A stretch of 42,011 bases of DNA, from NCBI RefSeq assembly GCF_052065415.1, contig NZ_JBQHUB010000023.1, forward strand, positions 1 through 42,011, written 5' to 3'. This document shows positions 7,815 to 15,200 of the stretch, piece after piece. Each line of letters opens with the position of its first letter. Position 1 is the first letter of the stretch. The notes beneath the pieces are model-generated. The model did not search any database and was not told where the DNA came from. It worked only from the letters and a program-made list of their open reading frames with translations. A program made the translations under genes and the position numbers. This DNA comes from Pseudoflavonifractor_A sp022772585. GTDB lineage: Bacteria; Bacillota; Clostridia; Oscillospirales; Oscillospiraceae.

Positions 7815-9026
7815 TTACAGCCGCTTGTCCAGCTCGGCGGCGATGGCCTTCAGGAACTCCCGGCTGTCCACGGCGTTGGCGGGAGTCTCCCCCTCCCACA
7901 GGCCGGCCAGGTCCTTGGTCATGGTGCCGCCCTCGATGACGGCGATGGTGGCCGCCTCCAGCTTGTCGGCAAAGTTCCGCAGGTCGGCCAGGCAGTCCAG
8001 CTCGCCCCGCTTGCGCAGTGCGCCGCTCCAGGCGAAGATGGTGGCCACCGGGTTGGTGGAAGTGCTCTCGCCCTTGAGGTACTTGTAGTAGTGGCGGGTG
8101 ACGGTGCCGTGAGCGGCCTCGTACTCGTACTTTCCGTCGGGGGAGACCAGCACGGAGGTCATCATAGCCAGAGAGCCGAAGGCAGTGGAGACCATGTCGC
8201 TCATCACGTCGCCGTCGTAGTTCTTGCAGGCCCAGATGTAGCCGCCCTCCGACCGGATGACCCGGGCCACCGCATCGTCGATGAGGGTGTAGAAATAGGT
8301 CAGGCCGATGGCCTCGAACCGCTCCCTGTACTCGTTGTCATACACGTCCTGGAAGATGTCCTTGAAGGTGTGGTCGTACTTTTTGGAGATGGTGTCCTTG
8401 GTGGAGAACCACAGATCCTGCCGGGTATCCAGCGCATACTGGAAGCAGGAGCGGGCGAAGGAGTAGATGGAGCTGTCCTTGTTGTACTGGCCCTGGAGCA
8501 CGCCGGCGCACTCAAAGTCATAGATGGTCTGGCACAGCTCGGCGCCGTCCTCGCCATGGAACACCAGCTCGGCCCGGCCGGGGCCGGGGACCCGGTACTC
8601 GGTGGCCTTGTACACGTCGCCGTAGGCGTGACGGGCGATGGTGATGGGTTTTTTCCAGTTCTTCACCACCGGGGAGATGCCCTTCACCATGATGGGAGCG
8701 CGGAACACCGTGCCGTCCAGGATAGCCCGGATGGTGCCGTTGGGGGACTTCCACATCTCATGGAGCTTGTACTCCTCCATCCGCTGAGCGTTGGGGGTGA
8801 TGGTGGCGCATTTCACCGCCACGCCGTACTTCCTGGTGGCCTCGGCGGCGTCCACCGTCACCTGGTCGCCGGTCCGGTCCCGCTCGGGCAGGCCCAGGTC
8901 ATAGTACTCGGTCTTGAGGTCAACGTAGGGGGTGAGCAGGATGTCCTTGATATCCTTCCACAGGATGCGGGTCATCTCGTCGCCGTCCATCTCCACCAGG
9001 GGAGTTCTCATTTCGATCTTTGCCAT
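7815..9026 (-). CDS. icd: NADP-dependent isocitrate dehydrogenase
   Basis: This 403-residue protein is the eukaryote-like (type II) NADP isocitrate dehydrogenase, which oxidatively decarboxylates isocitrate to 2-oxoglutarate. Visible motifs are MDGDEMTRILW near the N-terminus, the substrate-phosphate segment WKSPNGTIRAIL, the metal/isocitrate Asp cluster (YTLIDDAVARV and NYDGDVMSD), and EAAHGTVTRHY with the coenzyme site. The start chosen at 9026 has GGAGG 8 bases upstream; an alternative TTG 15 bases earlier has none. In gut anaerobes it supplies 2-oxoglutarate and NADPH through an oxidative half-TCA branch. A strong promoter and an array of hairpins lie upstream. Confidence 0.95.
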   Translation of the reverse strand: MAKIEMRTPLVEMDGDEMTRILWKDIKDILLTPYVDLKTEYYDLGLPERDRTGDQVTVDAAEATRKYGVAVKCATITPNAQRMEEYKLHEMWKSPNGTIRAILDGTVFRAPIMVKGISPVVKNWKKPITIARHAYGDVYKATEYRVPGPGRAELVFHGEDGAELCQTIYDFECAGVLQGQYNKDSSIYSFARSCFQYALDTRQDLWFSTKDTISKKYDHTFKDIFQDVYDNEYRERFEAIGLTYFYTLIDDAVARVIRSEGGYIWACKNYDGDVMSDMVSTAFGSLAMMTSVLVSPDGKYEYEAAHGTVTRHYYKYLKGESTSTNPVATIFAWSGALRKRGELDCLADLRNFADKLEAATIAVIEGGTMTKDLAGLWEGETPANAVDSREFLKAIAAELDKRL

Positions 9027-9076
9027 GGAAAGCACCTCCAAAGGCGGTCTCCCGCCGTCTTGTTCGTTTCCTGTCT

Positions 9077-9105
9077 ATTATAATGCGTACTGAACAAAGC
9101 CGCAA
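9077..9105 (-). promoter_or_regulatory. Promoter of icd
   Basis: On the minus strand, -35 TTGCGG (9100-9105), a 17-base spacer and a perfect -10 TATAAT (9077-9082) would give a leader of about 45 bases before the icd start. The -35 overlaps the first hairpin of the upstream array. Confidence 0.7.
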
Positions 9106-9328
9106 GCCTTGAAAGCCAAGGCTTTCAAGGCTCATTAGCTTTGTTCAAGTGCAAGGTTTTTGGACTAAATTGTCCAAAAACCTTGCACCTTCCACTGGAG
9201 CGCCGCGGTGCTCCAGTGGAAATACGCATTGTAACAATGGCTGAATTTCATAAAAACGGCTCCTTTGAGCCGTTTTTATGGAATTGCGCGGCCGCCGCCG
9301 CGCGAATAAACCGCAAAGTGGTTTATTC
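9091..9328. other. Array of six consecutive hairpins, possible structured RNA
   Basis: Six inverted repeats of unrelated sequence lie end to end. (1) Arms 9091-9100/9138-9147 enclose a perfect 12-bp stem at 9106-9117/9120-9131. (2) 17-bp perfect stem at 9149-9165/9172-9188. (3) 11-bp stem at 9191-9201/9210-9220. (4) 19-bp stem with one G-T pair at 9244-9262/9267-9285. (5) 7-bp GC stem at 9286-9292/9297-9303. (6) 9-bp stem at 9304-9312/9320-9328. No reading frame of note crosses it. A minus-strand promoter sits just to its right and another overlaps its left end. I do not recognise a known RNA family; it could equally be a composite of terminators or a mobile repeat. Confidence 0.7.
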
Positions 9329-9338
9329 AGTAGACATT

Positions 9339-9367
9339 ATTATAATGGGAGCCGGCCTGTTTTGCAA
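9339..9367 (-). promoter_or_regulatory. Minus-strand promoter reading into the hairpin array
   Basis: -35 TTGCAA (9362-9367), a 17-base spacer and -10 TATAAT (9339-9344) are present. Transcription would start near 9332, directly before the sixth hairpin, and run leftward through the array toward icd. Confidence 0.5.
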
Positions 9368-9408
9368 TCTTCAGATTTACTCTGTTACAGTGGAAAAGCG
9401 GCAAAATC

Positions 9409-9443
9409 AAAAAGCAGACCCACATTTTTCATGCAGATCTGCT
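9409..9443 (-). terminator. Possible terminator of the HTH gene
   Basis: On the minus strand, AGCAGA (9438-9443) pairs with TCTGCT (9413-9418) and is followed by five T. The stem is short with a long loop. It overlaps the stop codon of the frameshifted HTH gene. Confidence 0.35.
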
Positions 9444-9660
9444 CAATCCGGATAGGGCTGCGTCCGCCGGGTGCGTCCCAGCAGGTAATCCACGCTCACG
9501 CCGTAAAAGTCCGCCAGTCCGCACAGCACCTCCGGCGGCACCATGCGCTGCCCGCTTTCATAGTAGGCATAGGTCCGCTGGTGAATGCTGAGGACCTCTC
9601 CCAGTTTTTCTGTGTCAGATCATGATCTTCTCTTAAGGCCCGTATACGCTCATATTTCAA
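9443..9660 (-). pseudogene. XRE-family HTH regulator with one-base frameshift
   Basis: The minus strand encodes the start of a small XRE repressor (LKYERIRALREDHDLTQK). It then continues, one frame over, with the rest of the helix-turn-helix protein (LGEVLSIHQRTYAYYESGQ, then VDYLLGRTRRTQPYPD and stop). The shift is at a run of five A (9605-9609 on the plus strand reads as T); six would restore a 72-residue protein of normal length. The likely start is TTG at 9660, in place of the usual ATG of this MKYERIR-type family. Upstream in frame is a stop. A perfect palindrome and a second half-matching site lie just upstream, as expected for autoregulation. The break could be a true mutation, a sequencing error in the homopolymer, or slippage. 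Confidence 0.75.
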
Positions 9661-9679
9661 TTCAACTCACCATGACCAT

Positions 9680-9726
9680 TATAGATAGAACAAATTGTTC
9701 TATCTATATTTTTGAACGTTTTGTTC
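9680..9726. promoter_or_regulatory. Palindromic operators upstream of the HTH gene
   Basis: Arms of 14 bp (9680-9693 and 9695-9708) form a perfect palindrome around a single A, with core GAAC-N5-GTTC. A second GAAC-N5-GTTC lies at 9714-9726, with centres 26 bp apart. A TATAAT for the minus strand (9678-9683) is embedded in the edge of the first. The arrangement fits a repressor binding over its own promoter. Confidence 0.65.
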
Positions 9727-9852
9727 TAAACCATTCTTTAGAGGTGCTTTGAATGGAATTCGCTCAGGCATTTTTACAGGGGACCCTGTCCCGCTATCCG
9801 ATGGAGGCCACTTTTCCGAACCTGCCTCGCTGCACTGCGGCCGCTATACGCC

Positions 9853-9888
9853 AAACGTCCCGCCCCGGATATCCGGGGCGGGACGTTT
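9853..9888 (-). terminator. Hairpin terminator downstream of pnp
   Basis: A perfect 36-base palindrome (18-bp arms 9853-9870/9871-9888) lies 26 bases past the pnp stop on the minus strand. The T-run is short, so it may act partly as an mRNA-stabilising 3' hairpin. Confidence 0.65.
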
Positions 9889-9914
9889 TCCACATTGTAA
9901 ACCGGCGTGGTGGA

Positions 9915-12065
9915 TTACTTCACGCTCTCGCCGGCGGCCTTCTTGGCCTTGATCTCCTTGAGGGCATCCTTGTAGGAGAGGTTCACGCGGCCCTTCTCGT
10001 CGATGTCGGTGACCTTGACCCAGATCATGTCGCCGATGTTGACCACATCCTCCACCTTCTCCACCCGGCGGTCGGCCAGCTTGGAGATGTGGACCATGCC
10101 GTCCTTGCCGGGAGCCAGCTCCACGAAGGCGCCGAACTGCAGGATGCGGACCACCTTGCCGTAGTACAGCTGGCCCACCTCGGGCACAAAGACGATGGTC
10201 TCGATGATCTTCTTGGCGGCGTCGCAGCTCTCGGCGTTCTCGCCGGCGATATAGATGGTGCCGTCGTCCTCGATGTCGATCTTGGCGCCGGTGTCGGCAC
10301 AGATCTTCTGGATGACCTTGCCGCCGGAGCCGATGACCTCGCGGATCTTGTCCACGTCGATCTTCATCTTCACCATCTTGGGGGCGGTGGGAGCCACCTC
10401 GGGCCGGGGCTCGGCGATGCAGGGCAGCATGATCTCGTCCAGGATGGCAAAGCGGGCGTCACGGGTGATCTCCAGCGCCTCCTTGATGATGGCGTGGGAC
10501 AGGCCGTCGTTCTTCAGGTCCATCTGGATGGCGGTGATGCCCTTCTTGGTGCCGGCCACCTTGAAGTCCATCTCGCCGTGGAAGTCCTCCACGCCCTGGA
10601 TGTCGATGAAGGTGGTGAAGCCGCCGTCATCATCCTGGATCAGGCCGCAGGAGATGCCGGCCACCGGGGCCTTGATGGGCACGCCGGCGTCCATCAGCGC
10701 CAGGGTGGAGCCGCAGATGGAGCCCTGGGAGGTGGAGCCGTTGGAAGAGAGGACCTCAGACACCACGCGGATGGCATAGGGGAACTCCTCCACGCTGGGG
10801 ATCACGGGCTCCAGGGCCCGCTCGGCCAGAGCGCCGTGGCCGTACTCCCGGCGGTTGGTGGACCGGGAGCCCCGGGCCTCGCCCACGGAGTAGGAGGGGA
10901 AGTTGTAGTGGTGCATATACCGCTTCTCGGTCTCCTCCCAGATGGTATCCAGCTTCTGGGCGGCGGAGAGGGTGTTCAGGGTAGCCACGGACAGGACCTG
11001 GGTCTGGCCGCGGGTGAAGAGGCCGGAGCCGTGGACCCGGGGCAGCACACCCACCTCGGCGGCAAGGGGACGGATCTCGTTCTTGGCGCGGCCATCCACA
11101 CGGTGGCCCTCCAGCAGCCAGGCCTTGACGATCTTCTTCTGGAACTTGTAGGTGATCTCCTCCAGGTACTTGTCCATCTCGGGATAGTCGGCCAGGAAGA
11201 GCTCATGCCAGTGGTCAATAAGGGCGTTCCAGCGGGTCTCGCGGACGTTCTTGTCGTCGGTATCCATGGCCGCCTTGGCCTCGTCCATGGTGGCCTCCAC
11301 GATCTTGTCGAAGAGCTCCTGGTCGAAGTCGGCGTGCTCGTACTCCATCTTGGGCTTGCCGATCTCGGCCACGATCTGATTGATGAGGGCCACCTGCTTC
11401 TTGATCTCCTCATGGGCGGAGACGATGCCCTCGTACATGATCTCGTCGGGAATCTCCTTGGCGCCGGCCTCGATCATGACCACCTTGCCCTCAGTGGCGG
11501 CCACAGTCACGTCCATCTGGCTGGTCTTGCGCTGCTCCTGGTTGGGGTTAAAGACGATCTGGCCGTCGCAGTAGCCCACCTCCAGGCAGCCGATGGGGCC
11601 GGCCCAGGGAATGTCGGAATAGGAGAGGCACACGGAGGTGCCGATCATGGCGGCCACCTCGGGGGAGCAGTCGTAATCCACGCTCATGACGGTGCAGGTC
11701 ACGCACACATCGTTGCGGAAGTCGTAGGGGAACAGGGGACGGATGGGCCGGTCGATGAGGCGGCTGGCCAGCACGGCGGGCAGGGAGGGACGGCCCTCGC
11801 GGCGCATGAAGGAGCCGGGGATGCGGCCCACGGCGTACAGCTTCTCCTCAAAGTCCACGCTCAGGGGGAAGAAATCCACGCCGTCCCGGGGACGGGCGGA
11901 GGCGGTGACGGCCACCATGACGGTGGTCTCGCCGTACTTCACCATACAGGCGGCGTTGGCCAGCTCGGCCACCTTGCCGATCTCGATGACCAGGGGGCGG
12001 CCCGCCAGGTCCATGGAATAGGTCTTGTAGCCGGGGAACTCTCTGTGCTTGATGACGGTTGACAT
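9915..12065 (-). CDS. pnp: Polyribonucleotide nucleotidyltransferase (PNPase)
   Basis: This 716-residue protein has the full PNPase layout: a first RNase PH domain (about 12-140), the helical domain, a second RNase PH domain with FTRGQTQVLSVATL (near 345) and the catalytic DFHGEMDFKVAGT (near 485), a KH domain (IREVIGSGGKVIQ, near 560) and an S1 domain (VGQLYYGKVVRILQFGAFVE to the C-terminus). It degrades RNA 3' to 5' using phosphate and is a degradosome partner. AGGAGG lies 7 bases before the ATG. It follows rpsO in the classical rpsO-pnp order, with hairpins in the gap that resemble the processing and attenuation region known in E. coli. Confidence 0.97.
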   Translation of the reverse strand: MSTVIKHREFPGYKTYSMDLAGRPLVIEIGKVAELANAACMVKYGETTVMVAVTASARPRDGVDFFPLSVDFEEKLYAVGRIPGSFMRREGRPSLPAVLASRLIDRPIRPLFPYDFRNDVCVTCTVMSVDYDCSPEVAAMIGTSVCLSYSDIPWAGPIGCLEVGYCDGQIVFNPNQEQRKTSQMDVTVAATEGKVVMIEAGAKEIPDEIMYEGIVSAHEEIKKQVALINQIVAEIGKPKMEYEHADFDQELFDKIVEATMDEAKAAMDTDDKNVRETRWNALIDHWHELFLADYPEMDKYLEEITYKFQKKIVKAWLLEGHRVDGRAKNEIRPLAAEVGVLPRVHGSGLFTRGQTQVLSVATLNTLSAAQKLDTIWEETEKRYMHHYNFPSYSVGEARGSRSTNRREYGHGALAERALEPVIPSVEEFPYAIRVVSEVLSSNGSTSQGSICGSTLALMDAGVPIKAPVAGISCGLIQDDDGGFTTFIDIQGVEDFHGEMDFKVAGTKKGITAIQMDLKNDGLSHAIIKEALEITRDARFAILDEIMLPCIAEPRPEVAPTAPKMVKMKIDVDKIREVIGSGGKVIQKICADTGAKIDIEDDGTIYIAGENAESCDAAKKIIETIVFVPEVGQLYYGKVVRILQFGAFVELAPGKDGMVHISKLADRRVEKVEDVVNIGDMIWVKVTDIDEKGRVNLSYKDALKEIKAKKAAGESVK

Positions 12066-12103
12066 GTTTTGTCCTCCTTTTTGTCGTCACCCGGAGCCCG
12101 GCC

Positions 12104-12168
12104 GCTTTTTAGCACTTGAATCCAGGTCCGGCCCGGCCGCCGGGCATGCATTCAACTGCTAAAAAAGC
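12104..12168 (-). promoter_or_regulatory. Long leader hairpin of pnp
   Basis: The outer arms 12104-12121 and 12150-12168 pair over about 17 bp with one mismatch and one bulge, enclosing a GC-rich inner stem. In E. coli a hairpin at the same place, between rpsO and pnp, is cut by RNase III and controls pnp; a similar role here is inference. Confidence 0.5.
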
Positions 12169-12216
12169 ATTCTGACTCCGGTATGCGTTGATGGTACTTT
12201 GTCAGATCGGAAGAAA

Positions 12217-12242
12217 GGGTGGTGCGGAAACCCACACCACCC
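12217..12242 (-). terminator. Attenuator-like hairpin after rpsO
   Basis: GGGTGGTG (12217-12224) pairs with CACCACCC (12235-12242). On the minus strand the stem is followed by a T-rich stretch. It probably terminates part of the transcription between rpsO and pnp. Confidence 0.5.
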
Positions 12243-12254
12243 TATTCAACAATA

Positions 12255-12521
12255 TTACTTGCGGATGCCCAGCTTGGCGATGATGGCGCGGTAACGCTCG
12301 ATGTCCTTCTTGGCCAGGTAGTCCAGCAGCTTGCGGCGGCGGCCGATCATCTTGTACAGGCCGCGGCGGCTGTGGTTGTCGTGGATGTGCACACGCAGGT
12401 GCTCGGTCAGCTCGTTGATACGGGCGGTGAGGATCGCGATCTGGACCTCGGGAGAACCGGTGTCGGTCTCATGGGTGCGGTTGGCCTCGATAACGGCCGT
12501 CTTTTCGTCCTTACGGATCAT
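12255..12521 (-). CDS. rpsO: 30S ribosomal protein S15
   Basis: This 88-residue protein matches S15 over its full usual length: an N-terminal MIRKDEKTAVIE, the conserved ETDTGSPEVQIAILTARINELTEHL, HDNHSRRGLY, and GRRRKLLDYL near the C-terminus. It binds 16S rRNA in the platform of the 30S subunit. The start at 12521 follows AAAGGTGGAG; an ATG four codons earlier in frame lacks support. The promoter is TTTACA-17-TATAGT, leaving a leader of about 115 bases that is long enough for S15 autoregulation, though I cannot demonstrate the fold. Confidence 0.97.
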   Translation of the reverse strand: MIRKDEKTAVIEANRTHETDTGSPEVQIAILTARINELTEHLRVHIHDNHSRRGLYKMIGRRRKLLDYLAKKDIERYRAIIAKLGIRK

Positions 12522-12643
12522 GGAAAACTCCACCTTTCATTCATATCTGCCCGGTGACTGAGTAGAGGGCGGGTGAAACCCCGCGCGGAGGCGGGCGGAT
12601 CTCCCTGAACCAGGTCACGGGCTGTGCACTCACGTGCTGTTTT

Positions 12644-12672
12644 ACTATATCATAGTTTATCCAGGCTGTAAA
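12644..12672 (-). promoter_or_regulatory. Promoter of rpsO-pnp
   Basis: On the minus strand, -35 TTTACA (12667-12672), a 17-base spacer and -10 TATAGT (12644-12649) are present. Confidence 0.65.
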
Positions 12673-12723
12673 GGAAAAAATCACGTCCAACCGGCCTTTT
12701 TCGGGACTTTTTCTCTTCCCCCC

Positions 12724-13722
12724 TCAGGTACTCTCCCGTTCGGCAAGGGTGGCGGCCAGAGTCAGGTGCTGGGGCGCCGGCTTTTGGCCGGACGGGGCCT
12801 CGATCTCCTCGATCACCATCCGGGCCGCCTTGATGCCCATCTCATGGGCGGGCAGCTCCAGGGAGGTCATGGAGGTCTCCAGCATAGCCCCCACCGAGTG
12901 GCCGGTCAGGCAGATGACCCGCACCTGCTCCGGGATGCGGATCCCCCGCTCGCTCAGGGCCCGGATGGCCCCCAGGCCCTGGATGTCCACCGACACGATG
13001 ATGCCGTCCAGGGCGCCGTTGTCGTCCAGCAGCGCTCTGGCGCACTCGTAGCCGTACTCAAAGCTGTTCGCCGGCCAGACATCGCACTGGCTGACGTTCT
13101 CCTCCAGTCCCAGCTCCCGGATGGCCCTGCGGTAGCCGTCGTAGCGGCCCTTGTAGGACCCCAGGTGGAGCCCTCCGGTGATGATGCCCATCTCCCGGCA
13201 GCCCTTGTTATACAGGTACTTCACCCCGTCATAGCCCAGGGCCTCGTAATCGGCCACGATGCTGCTCATCCGCGGCTCCTGGCGCCGGATGAGCTGTACC
13301 ACCGCGATCCCCCCGGCCTGGATATCCCGCAGGAGCCGTCCGTTTTTGCCGGTGGCCGCAATGATGATCCCGTCCACGAACCCGTTGCGCAGGCGGTTGA
13401 GGCACTCCTTCTCCACCTTCGGGTCGTCCTCGGTCACGCAGATAAGCATGGCATAGCCCAGGTTCCGGGCCTCCTCCTCTATCCCCTGGAGGATCTCCGA
13501 AAAGATAGCCAGATGGAGCCGCGGCACCACCACGCCGATGGTGTGCCGTTTTCCCTGCCGCAGGGCCTGAGCCATCACGTTGGGGTGATATCCCAGTTCC
13601 TTGGCTGCGGCATAGACCCGCGCCTTGGTATCCGGATGGACATAGGAGGTGTTGTTCAGCGCCCGGGACACGGTGCTCACATCCACGCAGGCCAGCCGTG
13701 CCACATCCTTTAAAGTAGCCAT
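12724..13722 (-). CDS. LacI-family transcriptional repressor
   Basis: This 332-residue protein has the LacI layout. An N-terminal helix-turn-helix (TLKDVARLACVDVSTVSRAL, residues 3-22) and hinge helix (HPNVMAQALRQGKRHTIGVV) lead into a periplasmic-binding-protein-like effector domain. The start at 13722 has GAGGAG upstream; a further ATG 7 codons earlier is less likely. It is transcribed away from the DapA-like gene. Three related operator sequences lie in the shared intergenic region, one over each promoter start, so it very likely represses itself and the lyase/transporter genes. The effector is unknown and is probably the substrate or product of the lyase. Confidence 0.92.
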   Translation of the reverse strand: MATLKDVARLACVDVSTVSRALNNTSYVHPDTKARVYAAAKELGYHPNVMAQALRQGKRHTIGVVVPRLHLAIFSEILQGIEEEARNLGYAMLICVTEDDPKVEKECLNRLRNGFVDGIIIAATGKNGRLLRDIQAGGIAVVQLIRRQEPRMSSIVADYEALGYDGVKYLYNKGCREMGIITGGLHLGSYKGRYDGYRRAIRELGLEENVSQCDVWPANSFEYGYECARALLDDNGALDGIIVSVDIQGLGAIRALSERGIRIPEQVRVICLTGHSVGAMLETSMTSLELPAHEMGIKAARMVIEEIEAPSGQKPAPQHLTLAATLAEREST

Positions 13723-13736
13723 AATCCCCGCTCCTC

Positions 13737-13791
13737 TCTGCAATCGTTTGTTTCCATATGCCGCCAGTGGCTGTGCAAACGTTTGTTTTCC
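13737..13791. promoter_or_regulatory. Two LacI-type operators by the repressor promoter
   Basis: One site at 13737-13753 is the exact inverted copy of the 17 bases at 14000-14016. A second site has the palindrome CAAACGTTTG (13776-13785), which falls at the expected transcription start of the repressor gene. The central CG and flanking AAAC/GTTT match LacI-family operators. Confidence 0.65.
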
Positions 13792-13794
13792 AAT

Positions 13795-13823
13795 ATTATA
13801 GCACTTCCTCTACAGGAGGACAA
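13795..13823 (-). promoter_or_regulatory. Promoter of the LacI-family gene
   Basis: On the minus strand, -35 TTGTCC (13818-13823), a 17-base spacer and -10 TATAAT (13795-13800) are present. Confidence 0.65.
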
Positions 13824-13959
13824 CTGTGTTTTTCTATATATACCCGCGCCTTTATTTCGTTATTATGCACAGTTTTTAAGGTGCTCCATTGCACATTTTA
13901 CCGCTTTATGCAATACATTGCAGGCCATATGCAAAACATTGCAGGGTCCTCCAATTTGG

Positions 13960-14016
13960 TTGACCGGTGTTTTTTCCTGTGGTATAACATAGTCACAGCA
14001 AACAAACGATTGCAGA
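13960..14016 (+). promoter_or_regulatory. Promoter and operator of the DapA-like/Nramp-like genes
   Basis: -35 TTGACC (13960-13965), a 17-base spacer and -10 TATAAC (13983-13988) are present. The operator AAACAAACGATTGCAGA (14000-14016) covers the first transcribed bases and is inverted-identical to the site at 13737-13753. Confidence 0.75.
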
Positions 14017-14112
14017 AAGGCCACCCGGAAGGCAGGCGCGCGATGCCCCGGCGGCGCCCGGACGCGGACATGATCACCCTCTCAAACATTCACCTGTAAA
14101 GGAGTTTTAATT

Positions 14113-15084
14113 ATGGCTAAGGTTAAGAATTTCAAGACCATCTTCCCCGCTGTTTCCGTCCCCCTGAACGACGACTACTCCATCAACGAGGCCGAGTTCC
14201 GCACCTATCTGCGCTGGATCAAGAGCTTCTACGGCAAGGGGATCGAGGGTCTGGTGTGCAACGGCCACACCGGCGAGATCACCGGCCTGACCCGTGCCGA
14301 GCGCAAGCGCGTGACCCAGATCTGCGCCGAGGAGTGCGGCGATGTGATGACCATCATCTCCGGCGTCAACTGCGAGAACACCCAGGAGTCCATCGAGATG
14401 GCCGCCGAGGCCAAGGAGGCCGGCGCTGACGGCATCCTGCTGATGCCCCCCCACATGTGGCTGCGCTTCGGCATGAACCCCGACGCCCCCTTCCAGTACG
14501 TGAAGGACGTGGCTGAGGGCGCCGACATCGACATCATCATCCATCTGTATCCCGCCACCTCCAAGGCCTTCTACCCCGTGGAGACTCTGATCAAGATGTG
14601 CAAGGAGATCGACCATGTCAAGTGCATCAAGATGGGCACCCGCGTCACCTCCATCTACGAGCACGACGTGCGCCTGCTGCGGCAGGAGTGCCCCGACATC
14701 TCCCTCATCACCTGCCATGACGAGACTCTGTGCGTGAGCTGGTTCCCCGGCATGGACGGCGCTCTCATCGGCTTTGCCGGCTGCGTGCCCGAGCTGATCT
14801 GCCCCGCCCGCGAGGTCTTTGCCAACCCCGACAAGCACACCCTGAAGGAAGCTCAGGACTGGTCCGACCGGATCTACCACATCTCCCAGGCCATCTACGG
14901 CGGCGGCCAGCCCTCCGGTGAGGCCCACGCCCGCCTGAAGGAGGCCCTGTATCAGCGCGGCATCTTCTCCAACGCCCTGATGCGCAAGCCCGTCCTGCCC
15001 CTGAACCAGGAGGAGAAGGCCTGGGTGGCCCTGGGCCTGGAGCGCAGCCAGCTGCCCAAGGTGGACATGGAGCAGTTCAAGTAA
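14113..15084 (+). CDS. DapA/NanA-superfamily lyase, atypical
   Basis: This 323-residue TIM-barrel protein of the dihydrodipicolinate synthase/N-acetylneuraminate lyase superfamily forms a Schiff base with a keto acid. The Schiff-base Lys is K173 (CIKMGT) and the catalytic Tyr is Y146 (HLYPATSK). The substrate-carboxylate motif is GHTGE (51-55) rather than GTTGE, and the Arg after the Tyr that binds aspartate semialdehyde in true DapA is absent. It is therefore unlikely to be the lysine-pathway enzyme. A role in cleaving or forming a 2-keto acid is expected. It is controlled by the adjacent LacI-type repressor and followed by a transporter, which suggests a catabolic unit. The ribosome site is AAAGGAG. 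Confidence 0.88.
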   Translation: MAKVKNFKTIFPAVSVPLNDDYSINEAEFRTYLRWIKSFYGKGIEGLVCNGHTGEITGLTRAERKRVTQICAEECGDVMTIISGVNCENTQESIEMAAEAKEAGADGILLMPPHMWLRFGMNPDAPFQYVKDVAEGADIDIIIHLYPATSKAFYPVETLIKMCKEIDHVKCIKMGTRVTSIYEHDVRLLRQECPDISLITCHDETLCVSWFPGMDGALIGFAGCVPELICPAREVFANPDKHTLKEAQDWSDRIYHISQAIYGGGQPSGEAHARLKEALYQRGIFSNALMRKPVLPLNQEEKAWVALGLERSQLPKVDMEQFK

Positions 15085-15105
15085 GCAACTGCCCGACGCT
15101 CTTTC

Positions 15106-15140
15106 AGGGGGCGCTGCGCCAGCGCAGCGCCCCCTTTTTT
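15106..15140 (+). terminator. Strong terminator between the lyase and transporter genes
   Basis: A 13-bp GC-rich stem (15106-15118/15123-15135) is followed by T6. It may give reduced expression of the downstream transporter rather than a full stop, since no separate promoter is obvious. Confidence 0.85.
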
Positions 15141-15200
15141 AAACCGGCTCACACTCCCTGATAAACACCCCACCGCAGAGTGCGGGGAAAGGAGACACTC

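Noticed and set aside
9753..12062. Long plus-strand open frame opposite pnp
   Set aside because: It has antisense-shadow composition and no domain; pnp on the other strand is unmistakable.
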